10,717 nucleotides of DNA from NCBI GenBank assembly GCA_002862965.1, contig PKCW01000072.1, positions 1 through 10,717 on the forward strand. The letters run 5' to 3'. The notes under the pieces were generated by a model, which saw only the letters and a program-made list of their open reading frames with translations, made no database searches and was not told the origin of the DNA. The stretch is from Pseudomonadota bacterium (lineage in GTDB: Bacteria > Pseudomonadota > Gammaproteobacteria > UBA5335). Below, piece by piece: positions 1-6,521 of this stretch (position 1 is its first letter; the number at the start of each line of letters is the position of its first letter). A program made the position numbers and the translations under genes.

Positions 1-294
1 GTTGGCGCTCTGGCGCTGGCGGGCGTAGCGGCTTTTGCGGCTCCCGCATCGGCAGCTCCGTTCGAGGTGGGCAGCACCGGAACGCAAGGATGGGGCATCG
101 ACTTCAATCCGGCGACGGGCAAGACCGTCTATGTGTTCCCGGGACGCAAGCAGATCGTTGCCGACCCGGTCACCAACACCAAGACCGTCACGCGCCGAAA
201 CGGCACGGTGGTCGCCAAGCAATACCCGGAAGGCAGCCGTCGTGGCGGTCCGTCGATGGGTTTGGCGCGGTTTTTCTTGGCCCGTAATCCCTGA
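1..294 (+). CDS. Small exported protein of unknown function (3' part; start lies before the window)
   Basis: The frame is open from base 1 to the TGA at 292-294, giving 97 visible residues. It begins with a hydrophobic alanine/leucine stretch (VGALALAGVAAFAAPASA) that reads like the end of an Sec signal peptide, with a likely signal peptidase I site after the ASA at residues 16-18. The mature part is about 79 residues, rich in Gly, Thr, Arg and Lys. It contains the segments GWGIDFNPATGKTVYVFPGR and KTVTRRNGTVVAKQYPEG, which look like short beta strands. There is no cysteine and no catalytic motif that I recognise. It is probably a small periplasmic or secreted protein. It lies directly upstream of the polysaccharide export genes, but the strong hairpin at 305-363 separates them, so co-function is only a guess. 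The true start and the signal peptide n-region are outside the window. I do not recognise the family. Confidence 0.62.
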   Translation, partial: VGALALAGVAAFAAPASAAPFEVGSTGTQGWGIDFNPATGKTVYVFPGRKQIVADPVTNTKTVTRRNGTVVAKQYPEGSRRGGPSMGLARFFLARNP

Positions 295-304
295 CGGATG
301 TATC

Positions 305-363
305 GACACGTCCCGTCCACAGCCCCGCGCGGCCTCGAGCGGGTGCTGCGGACGGGGCGTGTC
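305..363 (+). terminator. Long near-perfect stem-loop between the exported-protein gene and wzb (terminator-like, no U-tract)
   Basis: The left arm GACACGTCCCGTCC (305-318) pairs with the right arm GGACGGGGCGTGTC (350-363) over 14 positions, with one G-U wobble. After an A/C mismatch the stem continues CAGC/GCTG (320-323 with 345-348). Then, past a bulged T344, it continues CCCGC/GCGGG (324-328 with 339-343), closing a ten-base loop. That is 23 pairs in 59 bases. It starts 10 bases after the stop codon of the upstream gene, the usual place for a terminator. However, neither strand shows a T-run after the stem, so it is not a classical intrinsic terminator. It could instead be a transcript-stabilising 3' hairpin, an attenuator in the wzb leader, or a dispersed palindromic repeat. 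Confidence 0.45.
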
Positions 364-391
364 TGCAAGGTGTCGCCTCGGTTCGGTCGCA

Positions 392-835
392 ATGGTCAAT
401 GGGAAATTTCGGGTACTGATGGTCTGCAGCGGCAATATCTGTCGCAGTCCGCTCGCTGAAGCCGTTTTGACCGACCAGGGTTTCGGCAAGGTGGAAGCGG
501 TGTCCTCAGCCGGGATCGGCGCGCTGGTTGCTTCGGCGCCGCACCCCGATGCGGTCAGGGTGGCCGATGAACACGGTCTGGACATCCGGTCGCACAAGGC
601 GCGTCAATTCGATCAGGCGATGGCGCGGAGCCACGATCTGGTGCTCGTCATGGAGCACCATCATCGGCTCTGGATCGAGCGGACCTTCCCCTACCTCCAG
701 GGTCGGGTTCATCTGCTGGGGCGGTGGACCAATCTCGAGATTGCCGACCCGTTCCAGAAGGGGCCTCGCGCCTTCGACCAGGCGATGCGGGAAATCAGGG
801 CCTGCGTTGCCGACTGGCGTCCGCGGCTAGACTGA
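392..835 (+). CDS. wzb: Low-molecular-weight protein-tyrosine phosphatase, Wzb type
   Basis: This is a 147-residue cytoplasmic phosphatase expected to remove phosphate from the tyrosine-rich tail of Wzc (third gene downstream in this cluster), which allows cycles of polysaccharide polymerisation and export. The signature C-x5-R-S loop is at residues 12-19 (CSGNICRS), with nucleophile Cys12 and phosphate-binding Arg18. The general-acid loop is ADPF, with Asp119. The SAGIGALV segment followed by HPDAVRVADEHGLD matches the Wzb branch, and E. coli Wzb is also 147 residues. The frame stays open far upstream, but the ATG at 392 puts the catalytic loop at the normal distance from the N-terminus. The longer reading overlaps the preceding gene and adds only arginine- and serine-rich, non-homologous sequence. 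No strong Shine-Dalgarno sequence is visible before 392. The wza gene starts 91 bases downstream. A role in another tyrosine kinase circuit is possible but less likely in this context. Confidence 0.94.
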   Translation: MVNGKFRVLMVCSGNICRSPLAEAVLTDQGFGKVEAVSSAGIGALVASAPHPDAVRVADEHGLDIRSHKARQFDQAMARSHDLVLVMEHHHRLWIERTFPYLQGRVHLLGRWTNLEIADPFQKGPRAFDQAMREIRACVADWRPRLD

Positions 836-926
836 CTGCGTGGACCGTTCACCACCTGCCTCAAGCAATAATTCATAACGGCGGAATTCGAAGCGTTGCT
901 CGACTTGCGAGAAGGGAAATGGCGGA
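836..926 (+). promoter_or_regulatory. wzb-wza gap with AT-rich patch and wza ribosome binding site
   Basis: This 91-base gap holds the only AT-rich patch of this part of the window (about 862-880). An AATAAT hexamer at 867-872 resembles a -10 box (5 of 6), but no -35 box sits at the right distance; TTCACC at 848-853 is too close. An internal promoter for wza-wzc is therefore possible but weak. The ribosome binding site is AGAAGGGA (910-917), ending 9 bases before the wza ATG at 927. A three-codon open frame (ATG GCG GAA TGA, 919-930) overlaps the wza start and shares its ATGA. It is probably accidental. Confidence 0.3.
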
Positions 927-2129
927 ATGATCGAGAAAAATGGGCTGAGCGGCCTGCTGTGCGCAGCGCTGGTGGTAGCGATCAGCGGCTGCAGCAGCGT
1001 CCCCGGGATCGTGGTCGATGAGTCGAACGGAGGCAGACCCCGCAGCTGGGCGCCGGATTTTCTGGACCCGATGCTCAAGCAGCCCACGCCGACCGCCGAG
1101 GCGACGGATGGCGTCGAGGGCAGCGATGCCTTTGTGCCGCGCCTGATTCCGGTGACGCCGCAATTGCTGCGTGAGCAGGCGGCGCAGCGCCAGATGCTGG
1201 ATTCGGAAGTCAAGGGCTTGATCGGCCTGCAGCAGCCGACCGCCTATCGCATCGGACCCCAGGACGTGCTCAACGTTCTGGTCTGGGACCATCCCGAGCT
1301 CAGCAATCCGATGGGGAATTTCCAGGATATCCAGAACATGGGTCGCCTGGTGCGCGAAGACGGCACGATCTTCTTTCCCTATGTCGGCGTCCTGCAGGTG
1401 AGTGGCAAGACGGTCGAGGAGGTGCGCCGCGAGATCGAGACCAGGATCGCGCCCTACATCCAGAGCCCGCAAGTCGACGTGCGCGTGGTGGGATTCCGCA
1501 GCAAGAAGGTCTATGTGACCGGCGAGGTGGACAAGCCCGGGATCGTGCCCGTGACCGACGTGCCCATGACCGTCATGGACGCCATCAATCTCGCCGGCGG
1601 ATTCGACAAGGAACGCGCCGATCAGCGCACGGCCTACCTGACGCGCAACGGTCAGCGGCAGATCCTGGACATCCTTGCCCTCTATTCGAGTTCACAGGGC
1701 AACGTGCTGCTGCAGGACGGCGATGTGCTCTATGTCCCCAATAACACCCAGAACAAGGTGTTCATCTTGGGCGAGGTCGAAAAACAGCGGGCGGTGATGA
1801 TGGACCAGGGGCGTCTGACGCTGGCTGAGGCCCTGTCCGGCGCCGAAGGCATGAATCTGACCACCGCGGACACCCGCGGAATCTATGTCATCCGCGCCGT
1901 TCCCACGGCCTTGGCCGACGGGACGCCCGGCTCGGTGCAAGCCGACATCTACCAGTTGGATCTCAGGGACGCCAGCGCCCTCGTGCTGGCGGATGCCTTC
2001 CAGTTGCAGCCGCGCGACCTCGTCTACGTGTCGAGTTCGGGTCTGGTGCGCTGGAACCGCGTGGTGCAGCAGATCCTGCCCACGATCACGACACTGTTCC
2101 AGACCGACCGTCTGTTCTTCAACCGGTAA
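927..2129 (+). CDS. wza: Outer-membrane polysaccharide export lipoprotein Wza
   Basis: This 400-residue protein is the outer-membrane channel subunit for capsule or exopolysaccharide export. It is expected to form an octamer and to meet the Wzc periplasmic domain. A lipoprotein signal (residues 1-21) ends in the lipobox I-S-G-C, with acylated Cys22. The poly-export domain follows (about 106-190), opening with YRIGPQDVLNVLVWDHPEL, which is very close to E. coli Wza. Two SLBB domains follow, at about 194-275 (VYVTGEVDKPGIVPVTDV) and 278-368 (VFILGEVEKQ). The C-terminal helix containing VRWNRVVQQILPTITTLF (residues 374-391) corresponds to the amphipathic helix that lines the Wza alpha-barrel pore in the outer membrane. 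Length is near the E. coli protein (379). The ATG at 927 has an AGAAGGGA site upstream. The wzc gene follows after 8 bases, so the two are co-transcribed. The last ten residues (FQTDRLFFNR) differ from the E. coli tail. Confidence 0.97.
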   Translation: MIEKNGLSGLLCAALVVAISGCSSVPGIVVDESNGGRPRSWAPDFLDPMLKQPTPTAEATDGVEGSDAFVPRLIPVTPQLLREQAAQRQMLDSEVKGLIGLQQPTAYRIGPQDVLNVLVWDHPELSNPMGNFQDIQNMGRLVREDGTIFFPYVGVLQVSGKTVEEVRREIETRIAPYIQSPQVDVRVVGFRSKKVYVTGEVDKPGIVPVTDVPMTVMDAINLAGGFDKERADQRTAYLTRNGQRQILDILALYSSSQGNVLLQDGDVLYVPNNTQNKVFILGEVEKQRAVMMDQGRLTLAEALSGAEGMNLTTADTRGIYVIRAVPTALADGTPGSVQADIYQLDLRDASALVLADAFQLQPRDLVYVSSSGLVRWNRVVQQILPTITTLFQTDRLFFNR

Positions 2130-2133
2130 GGGA
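2128..2133 (+). promoter_or_regulatory. Ribosome binding site of wzc, overlapping the wza stop codon
   Basis: AAGGGA begins inside the TAA stop codon of wza (2127-2129) and ends 4 bases before the wzc ATG at 2138. The spacing is short. The overlap with the stop codon suggests that wzc translation depends on ribosomes finishing wza. Confidence 0.55.
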
Positions 2134-2137
2134 TCCC

Positions 2138-4396
2138 ATGCAAGCACCCACGGTATCGCCGGACGCCGGCCTGGGCACCCCGGGGCTGGCCGAGCCTTCG
2201 GGCGACGAACTCGACCTGCGGGAACTCATCGGCATCCTGCTCGCAGGCAAATGGACCATCGCCGCGATCGCGGCGATCGCCGCGGTACTCGGCGTACTGT
2301 ATGCGCTGACCAGCACCCCCGTTTATCAGGCCAACGCCCTGGTGCAGGTCGAAACCCGCGGCAGCAGCACCGTGCTGGATGAACTCCAGAACCTTTCGGT
2401 ACTGGCGGGACAGGAATCGCCCGGGCAGACCGAGATCCAGATTCTGAAATCGCGCTATGTGGCGGGGCAGGTCGTCGATCACCTGGTGCTCGACATCGAC
2501 GCCGAACCGCGGCGATTTTCCATCCTGGGTCGAACCTTCGCGCCGGTGCCGACGCCGGATGGCGAACTCGCCAACCCTTGGCTGGGGCTGGACCGCTACG
2601 CCTGGGGCGGGGAAGTCCTCACCGTCAAGCGCATGAAGGTGCCGGATGCCTGGCTGGGTGAGGATTTGAAGCTGATTGCGCTGGGCGGCGATCAGTTCAA
2701 ACTGCTGGATCCCGAGGAGAACACCGTGCTCACCGGGCGTGCCGGCGAACTCGCCGCGGCCGGCAAGGCCGGTGACGGGCCGAGGGTCGAGATCTTCGTC
2801 CAGGAGCTCAGGGCGCGGCCCGGCACCGAGTTCACAGTCGTGCGCAAGAGCTATCTGGCGACGGTGGAGAGCCTCCGCGAGCGTCTTGCAATCGCCGAGC
2901 AAGGCAAGGGGACGGGCATCCTCCAGCTATCGCTGGAAGGAGAGCGCCCGGCCGAGATCGCCGGCATTCTCAACGCCATCGCCCGGACCTATCTGCGCCA
3001 GAACGTGGAGCGTCGCTCGGCGCAGGCTGAGGAAAGCCTGCGCTTCCTCGACGATCAGTTGCCCAAGCTCAAATCGGAACTGGAATCGGCCGAGGAGGCC
3101 TTCAACGCCTTTCGCAAGAAAAACGAGAGCCTCGATCTCTCCGTGGAAACGCAAGGACTGTTGCGGCGGATCGTGGAGGTGGAAACCGAGATTTCCAACC
3201 TTCAACTGAAACGGACCCAGATGGGGCAAAGCTTCGCCGGCCAGCACCCGACCATGATCGGGATCGGCAGCCAGATCGGCGAGCTCATGGGCGTAAAACG
3301 CGAACTCGAGTCGCGGGCGACCAATCTTCCGGACACGCAACAGGAGATCCTGCGCCTGCAACGCGAGGTCGAAGTCAAGAATGCCCTCTATACCGGTCTT
3401 CTGAACAAGGCCCAGGAACTGCGCATCGTGCGGGCGGGGACCTTGGGCAACGTGCGCATCATTGACGAAGCCGCCATTCCCGAGCGGCCCATCAAGCCGC
3501 GCAAGAAACTCATCGTGCTGCTGAGTCTGCTGCTGGGGCTGTTCGCCGGGGTCGTGGCCGTATTCCTGCAACGCAGCCTGCGCAGAGGCGTGGTCGACAG
3601 CCGTCAGCTCGAGACCGAACTCGGCCTCACCGTCTATGCCAGTGTTCCCTACAGCGGCAAGAACCGGCGTCTCATGCAGGCCAGCGCGCGCGCCGGGGAC
3701 ACCCGCATGCCGGTGCTGGCTCGGGAAGCGCCGCAGGACATCGCCGTGGAAAGCCTGCGCAGCCTGGCGACCGCCATGCATTTCGCGTTGCTGGAGAAGG
3801 GCAGCAACATCGTCGCGGTCACCAGTTCGGCGCCCGACAGCGGCAAGAGCTTCCTGTGCGCCAACCTCGCGCACCTCTTGGGAGAATCGGGGCAGCGCGT
3901 CCTGTTGATCGACGGCGACCTGCGGCGGGGACACCTGCACCAGATGACCGGCGGCGAGCGGCAGCCCGGCCTGTCCGAAGTGTTGACCCGCCGGGCGACC
4001 CTGGACGGGGCTGTACGCCCCCTCGTGGCCGGCAAGGTCGATTTGCTGACCACCGGCCAGCTGCCGCCCAACTCGTCGGAACTGCTGATGAGCAAGGGCT
4101 TCAGCGAGCTGATCCAGAGCGTGCGCCAATGGTACGACGTGATCCTGATCGATTCGCCGCCGGTGCTGGCCGTCGCCGATGCAAGCGTCATTGCAACCCA
4201 TGCCGGAGCGGTGTTCCTGGTGGTGCGCGCAATTCGGCAGACGCTGGACGAGGTCGATGCGACCATCCGGCAGCTGCGCAACTATCAGGTCCAGGTCACC
4301 GGGGCGGTATTCAACGCCTATGACCCGAAGGGACAGAGCAGCCTCTACGCCTCGCCCTACTATCGCTACTACGAGTATTCGAAGACGTCGACCTAG
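2138..4396 (+). CDS. wzc: Polysaccharide co-polymerase and bacterial tyrosine kinase Wzc
   Basis: This 752-residue inner-membrane protein combines a chain-length (Wzz-type) domain with a cytoplasmic BY-kinase. The first membrane segment is about residues 39-58 (an IAAIAAIAAV run). The periplasmic domain spans about 60-455, with coiled-coil-forming helices at roughly 295-430 and a GNVR motif at 437-440. The second membrane segment is about 458-477. The kinase domain has a Walker A loop SAPDSGKS (564-571), Walker A' LLIDGDLRRG (589-598) and Walker B VILIDSPPVL (668-677). A tyrosine cluster ends the protein (ASPYYRYYEYS, 738-748); it is the autophosphorylation tail and the Wzb target. The oligomerisation motif, ExxRxxR in E. 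coli, reads E538-x-x-R541-x-x-A544 here, so the second Arg is replaced. Length is close to E. coli Wzc (720). It is the last gene of the wzb-wza-wzc run. It converges on rlmJ with 28 bases between stop codons and no clear terminator there. Confidence 0.97.
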   Translation: MQAPTVSPDAGLGTPGLAEPSGDELDLRELIGILLAGKWTIAAIAAIAAVLGVLYALTSTPVYQANALVQVETRGSSTVLDELQNLSVLAGQESPGQTEIQILKSRYVAGQVVDHLVLDIDAEPRRFSILGRTFAPVPTPDGELANPWLGLDRYAWGGEVLTVKRMKVPDAWLGEDLKLIALGGDQFKLLDPEENTVLTGRAGELAAAGKAGDGPRVEIFVQELRARPGTEFTVVRKSYLATVESLRERLAIAEQGKGTGILQLSLEGERPAEIAGILNAIARTYLRQNVERRSAQAEESLRFLDDQLPKLKSELESAEEAFNAFRKKNESLDLSVETQGLLRRIVEVETEISNLQLKRTQMGQSFAGQHPTMIGIGSQIGELMGVKRELESRATNLPDTQQEILRLQREVEVKNALYTGLLNKAQELRIVRAGTLGNVRIIDEAAIPERPIKPRKKLIVLLSLLLGLFAGVVAVFLQRSLRRGVVDSRQLETELGLTVYASVPYSGKNRRLMQASARAGDTRMPVLAREAPQDIAVESLRSLATAMHFALLEKGSNIVAVTSSAPDSGKSFLCANLAHLLGESGQRVLLIDGDLRRGHLHQMTGGERQPGLSEVLTRRATLDGAVRPLVAGKVDLLTTGQLPPNSSELLMSKGFSELIQSVRQWYDVILIDSPPVLAVADASVIATHAGAVFLVVRAIRQTLDEVDATIRQLRNYQVQVTGAVFNAYDPKGQSSLYASPYYRYYEYSKTST

Positions 4397-4424
4397 GGCC
4401 TGCGGTCGCCGGGCGAGATCGTCC

Positions 4425-5261
4425 TCACCCGCTGCGAACCGAGGCATGAGGCGTCTCGTCCGCGTTGGCCAGAATCGCGGTCAAGACGGGCAGGACCGCC
4501 TCGAGTTCGGCGGCGAGCGTCCAGGGCGGGTTGACGACGAAGAGGCCGCTGCCGGTCATGCCGAGACCGTCGGCGCGCGGGCGATCGAGATGGATATGGG
4601 CACGCAGCCAGCGCGCGCCCAGCCGCTCGAGCCGTTCGGGCAGTCGGCGTGCCGGCACCGATGCCAGTTCCGGATACCACAGTGCGTAGACCCCGCTGGC
4701 AAAGCGAGCCAGCGCCATTTCGAGCGCCGCCACCACGCGGTCGTATTCGTCCCGCGTTTCATACGGCGGATCGATCATGACGAGGGCACGCCGGGAAGGC
4801 GGCGGCAGCAGCGCACGCAGCCCTTCCAGACCGTCCGCGAGCCAGATCCGCGTGCGCGGGTCGCCGGCCAGGGCCGAATCGGCGGACAGGGTCCGGGCAT
4901 CGGCCGGATGCCACTCGAACAAGCGGAGTTCGTCCTGTCCCCGGCACAGCCGCCATGCCCACCAGGGTGAACCCGGATAGTGTTCGAGACGGCCCGCAGG
5001 ATTGAACGCGTCCACATGATCCCGCAGCCGCACGAGGCTGGGCGGCAGCCGTGAGGTCGCTGCCCGCAGGCAGCCGATGCCGCCATGCCATTCGGCAGCC
5101 GCCTCGGGCCGCAGGAGATAGCGTCCGGCGCCGGCATGGGTGTCGATGTAGCGGAATGGCTTGTCCTTCTGTCCCATGTGTTCCAGCAGCAGCATCAGGA
5201 TCCAGTGCTTGAACACGTCCGCATGGTTTCCGGCATGGAACCGGTGGCGATAGCTGCGCAC
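4425..5261 (-). CDS. rlmJ: 23S rRNA (adenine-2030-N6)-methyltransferase RlmJ
   Basis: This 278-residue cytoplasmic enzyme methylates A2030 of 23S rRNA at N6, using S-adenosylmethionine. The N-terminus RSYRHRFHAGNHADVFKHW matches E. coli RlmJ, which is 280 residues long. The AdoMet-binding motif is at YIDTHAGAGRY (38-48), followed by YPGSP (95-99). The catalytic N6-methyltransferase motif is D-P-P-Y at 164-167, and the family segment YALWYP lies at about 192-197. The start is a GTG at 5261. It is chosen because the protein then begins exactly where E. coli RlmJ does; the ribosome binding site upstream is weak. It lies 12 bases downstream of the perM stop, so it is probably the second gene of a perM-rlmJ transcript. 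Unlike the neighbouring polysaccharide genes it is a housekeeping function. Confidence 0.97.
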   Translation of the reverse strand: MRSYRHRFHAGNHADVFKHWILMLLLEHMGQKDKPFRYIDTHAGAGRYLLRPEAAAEWHGGIGCLRAATSRLPPSLVRLRDHVDAFNPAGRLEHYPGSPWWAWRLCRGQDELRLFEWHPADARTLSADSALAGDPRTRIWLADGLEGLRALLPPPSRRALVMIDPPYETRDEYDRVVAALEMALARFASGVYALWYPELASVPARRLPERLERLGARWLRAHIHLDRPRADGLGMTGSGLFVVNPPWTLAAELEAVLPVLTAILANADETPHASVRSG

Positions 5262-5273
5262 GGCGGGCGTTGC

Positions 5274-6386
5274 TCAACCCGCGCCGGGCGGCTGCGCAGC
5301 ATCTTCGCCATACAGTTGGCTGCGCTTGTAGAGTTCCTGCAGGTGCCGGAAAAAGACGGACAGCACGGCGCCCACCGGCAAAGCGACCAGCACGCCCACG
5401 AAGCCGAACAGCTGGCCGCCGGCGAGCACCAGAAAGATGACGATGACCGGATGCAGGCCGATGCGGTCGCCGACCAGCAGCGGCGTGATCACCGAGCCTT
5501 CCAAGGCCTGCCCGATGCCCACCACGACCAGGATGTAGGCATAGGTCACGGCGTCGGCACCGGTAATGGCTGCGGTGATCATGGCCGAAATCAGCGCCAT
5601 GGCGACGCCGAGATAGGGCACGAAGCTGACCAGCCCGGCGAAGATGCCGATCAGCATGGCGAATTCGACGCCGGCGATCCAGAAGCCGATGCCATAGATG
5701 CTCCCCAGGGCCATCATGACCAGGAGTTGCCCGCGCAGGAAGGCGGCCAGCACCTCGTCGGATTCGCGCGCGAGGTCGCCGACCGCCGGGAGCAGGGGGC
5801 GCGGGACGAGGTTGCCGAGACTTTCGAGCATCGTGTGCCAGTCGCGCATCATGTAGAAGGTGACGATGGGCACCAGGAACAGATTGGCGAGGGTCGCCGC
5901 CACTTTCATCCCGGAACTGGTCAGGTAGGTCGCGACGTTGGTGGCGATGCCGCCGGCCTGCGAAAAATTGTCCTGTAAAAACTGGGTCAACCGGCCTGCG
6001 TCCAGCCGACTGACATCGGTGCCCAGCCGTCGCGACAGCCACGGGAGCGCTTCCTGTTGCAGCCAGGTGGTGGCTTGCGGGATGAAGGTGCCGAGCCGGC
6101 CGATCTGGGTCTGCAGCGGCGGGATGAGCAACAGGACTCCGAGGGCAACCATCAGGACACCGGCGGCAAAGACGATGCTGACGCCGATGCTGCGGGGAAT
6201 CCGGTTGCGCTCGAGCCGATCGACCAGCGGATGCAGCAGATAGGCCAGACTGAAGGAGATCAGAAACGGCGTCAGGATCGGCCCGAGCAGATAGAATGTG
6301 AGGCCGAGCGTGCCGAAGAATATTGCCCAGTACCACCAGGGGATCCGGCGCAGGTAAAGATCAGAATCTTCCTGAGCATTGTGCAC
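5274..6386 (-). CDS. perM: AI-2E/PerM family inner-membrane transporter
   Basis: This 370-residue polytopic membrane protein belongs to the AI-2E exporter/PerM family; the substrate cannot be told from sequence. An N-terminal membrane pair lies at about 17-51, then another segment at 67-90. A soluble periplasmic-type stretch spans about 91-160. Further segments lie at about 162-180, 220-252, 256-276, 280-296 and 312-346. Family landmarks are FVPYLG (255-260), GQALEGSVITPLLVGDRIGLHP (292-313) and AGGQLFGFVGVLVALPVG (322-339). Two in-frame ATGs exist upstream (6428, 6419). The GTG at 6386 is preferred because an AGGGGGAT ribosome binding site lies at the right distance, a promoter-like -10 box overlaps the upstream ATGs, and the length then equals the family norm (about 350-370). 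It is transcribed divergently from recC and is likely co-transcribed with rlmJ. Confidence 0.92.
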   Translation of the reverse strand: MHNAQEDSDLYLRRIPWWYWAIFFGTLGLTFYLLGPILTPFLISFSLAYLLHPLVDRLERNRIPRSIGVSIVFAAGVLMVALGVLLLIPPLQTQIGRLGTFIPQATTWLQQEALPWLSRRLGTDVSRLDAGRLTQFLQDNFSQAGGIATNVATYLTSSGMKVAATLANLFLVPIVTFYMMRDWHTMLESLGNLVPRPLLPAVGDLARESDEVLAAFLRGQLLVMMALGSIYGIGFWIAGVEFAMLIGIFAGLVSFVPYLGVAMALISAMITAAITGADAVTYAYILVVVGIGQALEGSVITPLLVGDRIGLHPVIVIFLVLAGGQLFGFVGVLVALPVGAVLSVFFRHLQELYKRSQLYGEDAAQPPGAG

Positions 6387-6393
6387 GAAAGCG

Positions 6394-6401
6394 ATCCCCC
6401 T
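6394..6401 (-). promoter_or_regulatory. Ribosome binding site that fixes the perM GTG start
   Basis: On the minus strand this reads AGGGGGAT. AGGGGG (6401-6396) pairs with the 16S anti-Shine-Dalgarno sequence apart from one G-U wobble, and it ends 9 bases before the GTG at 6386. The upstream ATGs at 6419 and 6428 have no comparable site. Confidence 0.7.
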
Positions 6402-6417
6402 GATGAAACGAGGACCC

Positions 6418-6447
6418 ATTATCGCCATGCGTGGCCCCAAAAACCAA
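6418..6447 (-). promoter_or_regulatory. Candidate sigma-70 promoter of perM-rlmJ
   Basis: On the minus strand TTGGTT (6447-6442) and GATAAT (6423-6418) are separated by 18 bases. The -10 box matches the consensus at 5 of 6 positions and the -35 box at only 3 of 6. Transcription would begin near 6411, leaving a leader of about 25 bases that contains the AGGGGGAT site. This agrees with translation starting at the GTG at 6386. The spacer overlaps the left arm of the inverted repeat at 6429-6491. Assigned by eye only. Confidence 0.42.
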
Positions 6448-6491
6448 CGCGTCCCGACGGCCCGGCGTCCGTCGGCGCGCTGCGGCCACGC
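6429..6491. repeat. Nested inverted repeat in the perM/recC divergent region
   Basis: GCGTGGCC (6429-6436) is mirrored exactly by GGCCACGC (6484-6491). Inside it CGCG (6448-6451) pairs with CGCG (6476-6479), and CCGACGG (6454-6460) with CCGTCGG (6469-6475) around an eight-base loop. This gives 19 potential pairs in 63 bases, interrupted by unequal internal loops. It overlaps the candidate perM promoter and ends 13 bases before the recC ribosome binding site. It could be a regulator-binding dyad, a structured recC leader or a dispersed palindrome. GC-rich sequence makes some of this pairing likely by chance. Confidence 0.5.
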
Positions 6492-6504
6492 GCCCGGCCA
6501 GCGC

Positions 6505-6510
6505 AGGTGA
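6505..6510 (+). promoter_or_regulatory. Ribosome binding site supporting the recC start at 6522
   Basis: AGGTGA ends 11 bases before the ATG at 6522 but overlaps the earlier in-frame ATG at 6510. It can therefore serve only the later start. The later start also aligns with the N-terminus of E. coli RecC. Confidence 0.5.
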
Positions 6511-6521
6511 TGACCGTCCCC

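Noticed and set aside
35..391. An in-frame upstream extension of wzb of 119 residues.
   Set aside because: It overlaps the exported-protein gene in another frame and spans the hairpin. It is rich in Arg and Ser, as shifted GC-rich frames are, and it lies ahead of a catalytic loop already at its normal position.
968..975. An E. coli Chi octamer (GCTGGTGG) inside wza, and one on the minus strand at 6734-6741 inside recC.
   Set aside because: About one such octamer is expected by chance in 10.7 kb of this composition on both strands, and the RecC here may not read that sequence.
2258..2277. A perfect 20-base palindrome, ATCGCCGCGATCGCGGCGAT, containing GCGATCGC, with a second GCGATCGC at 2273-2280.
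   Set aside because: It encodes the alternating Ala/Ile run of the first Wzc membrane segment. Repeated GCG/GCC and ATC codons in a GC-rich gene produce this palindrome without any need for a regulatory role.
4397..4424. A possible bidirectional terminator between the convergent wzc and rlmJ genes.
   Set aside because: The 28-base gap has no convincing stem and no T-run on either strand.
2927..4447. A 506-codon open frame antisense to wzc, with other long antisense frames at 2024-2902, 4759-6336 and 7464-8915.
   Set aside because: Long stop-free antisense frames are expected at this G+C content. They show His/Arg/Gln-rich, domain-free translations and sit fully opposite well-supported genes.
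6057..6521. An in-frame upstream extension of recC of 155 residues, antisense to perM.
   Set aside because: It has no RecC homology, its composition is that of an antisense frame, and the protein beginning at 6522 aligns with the known RecC N-terminus.
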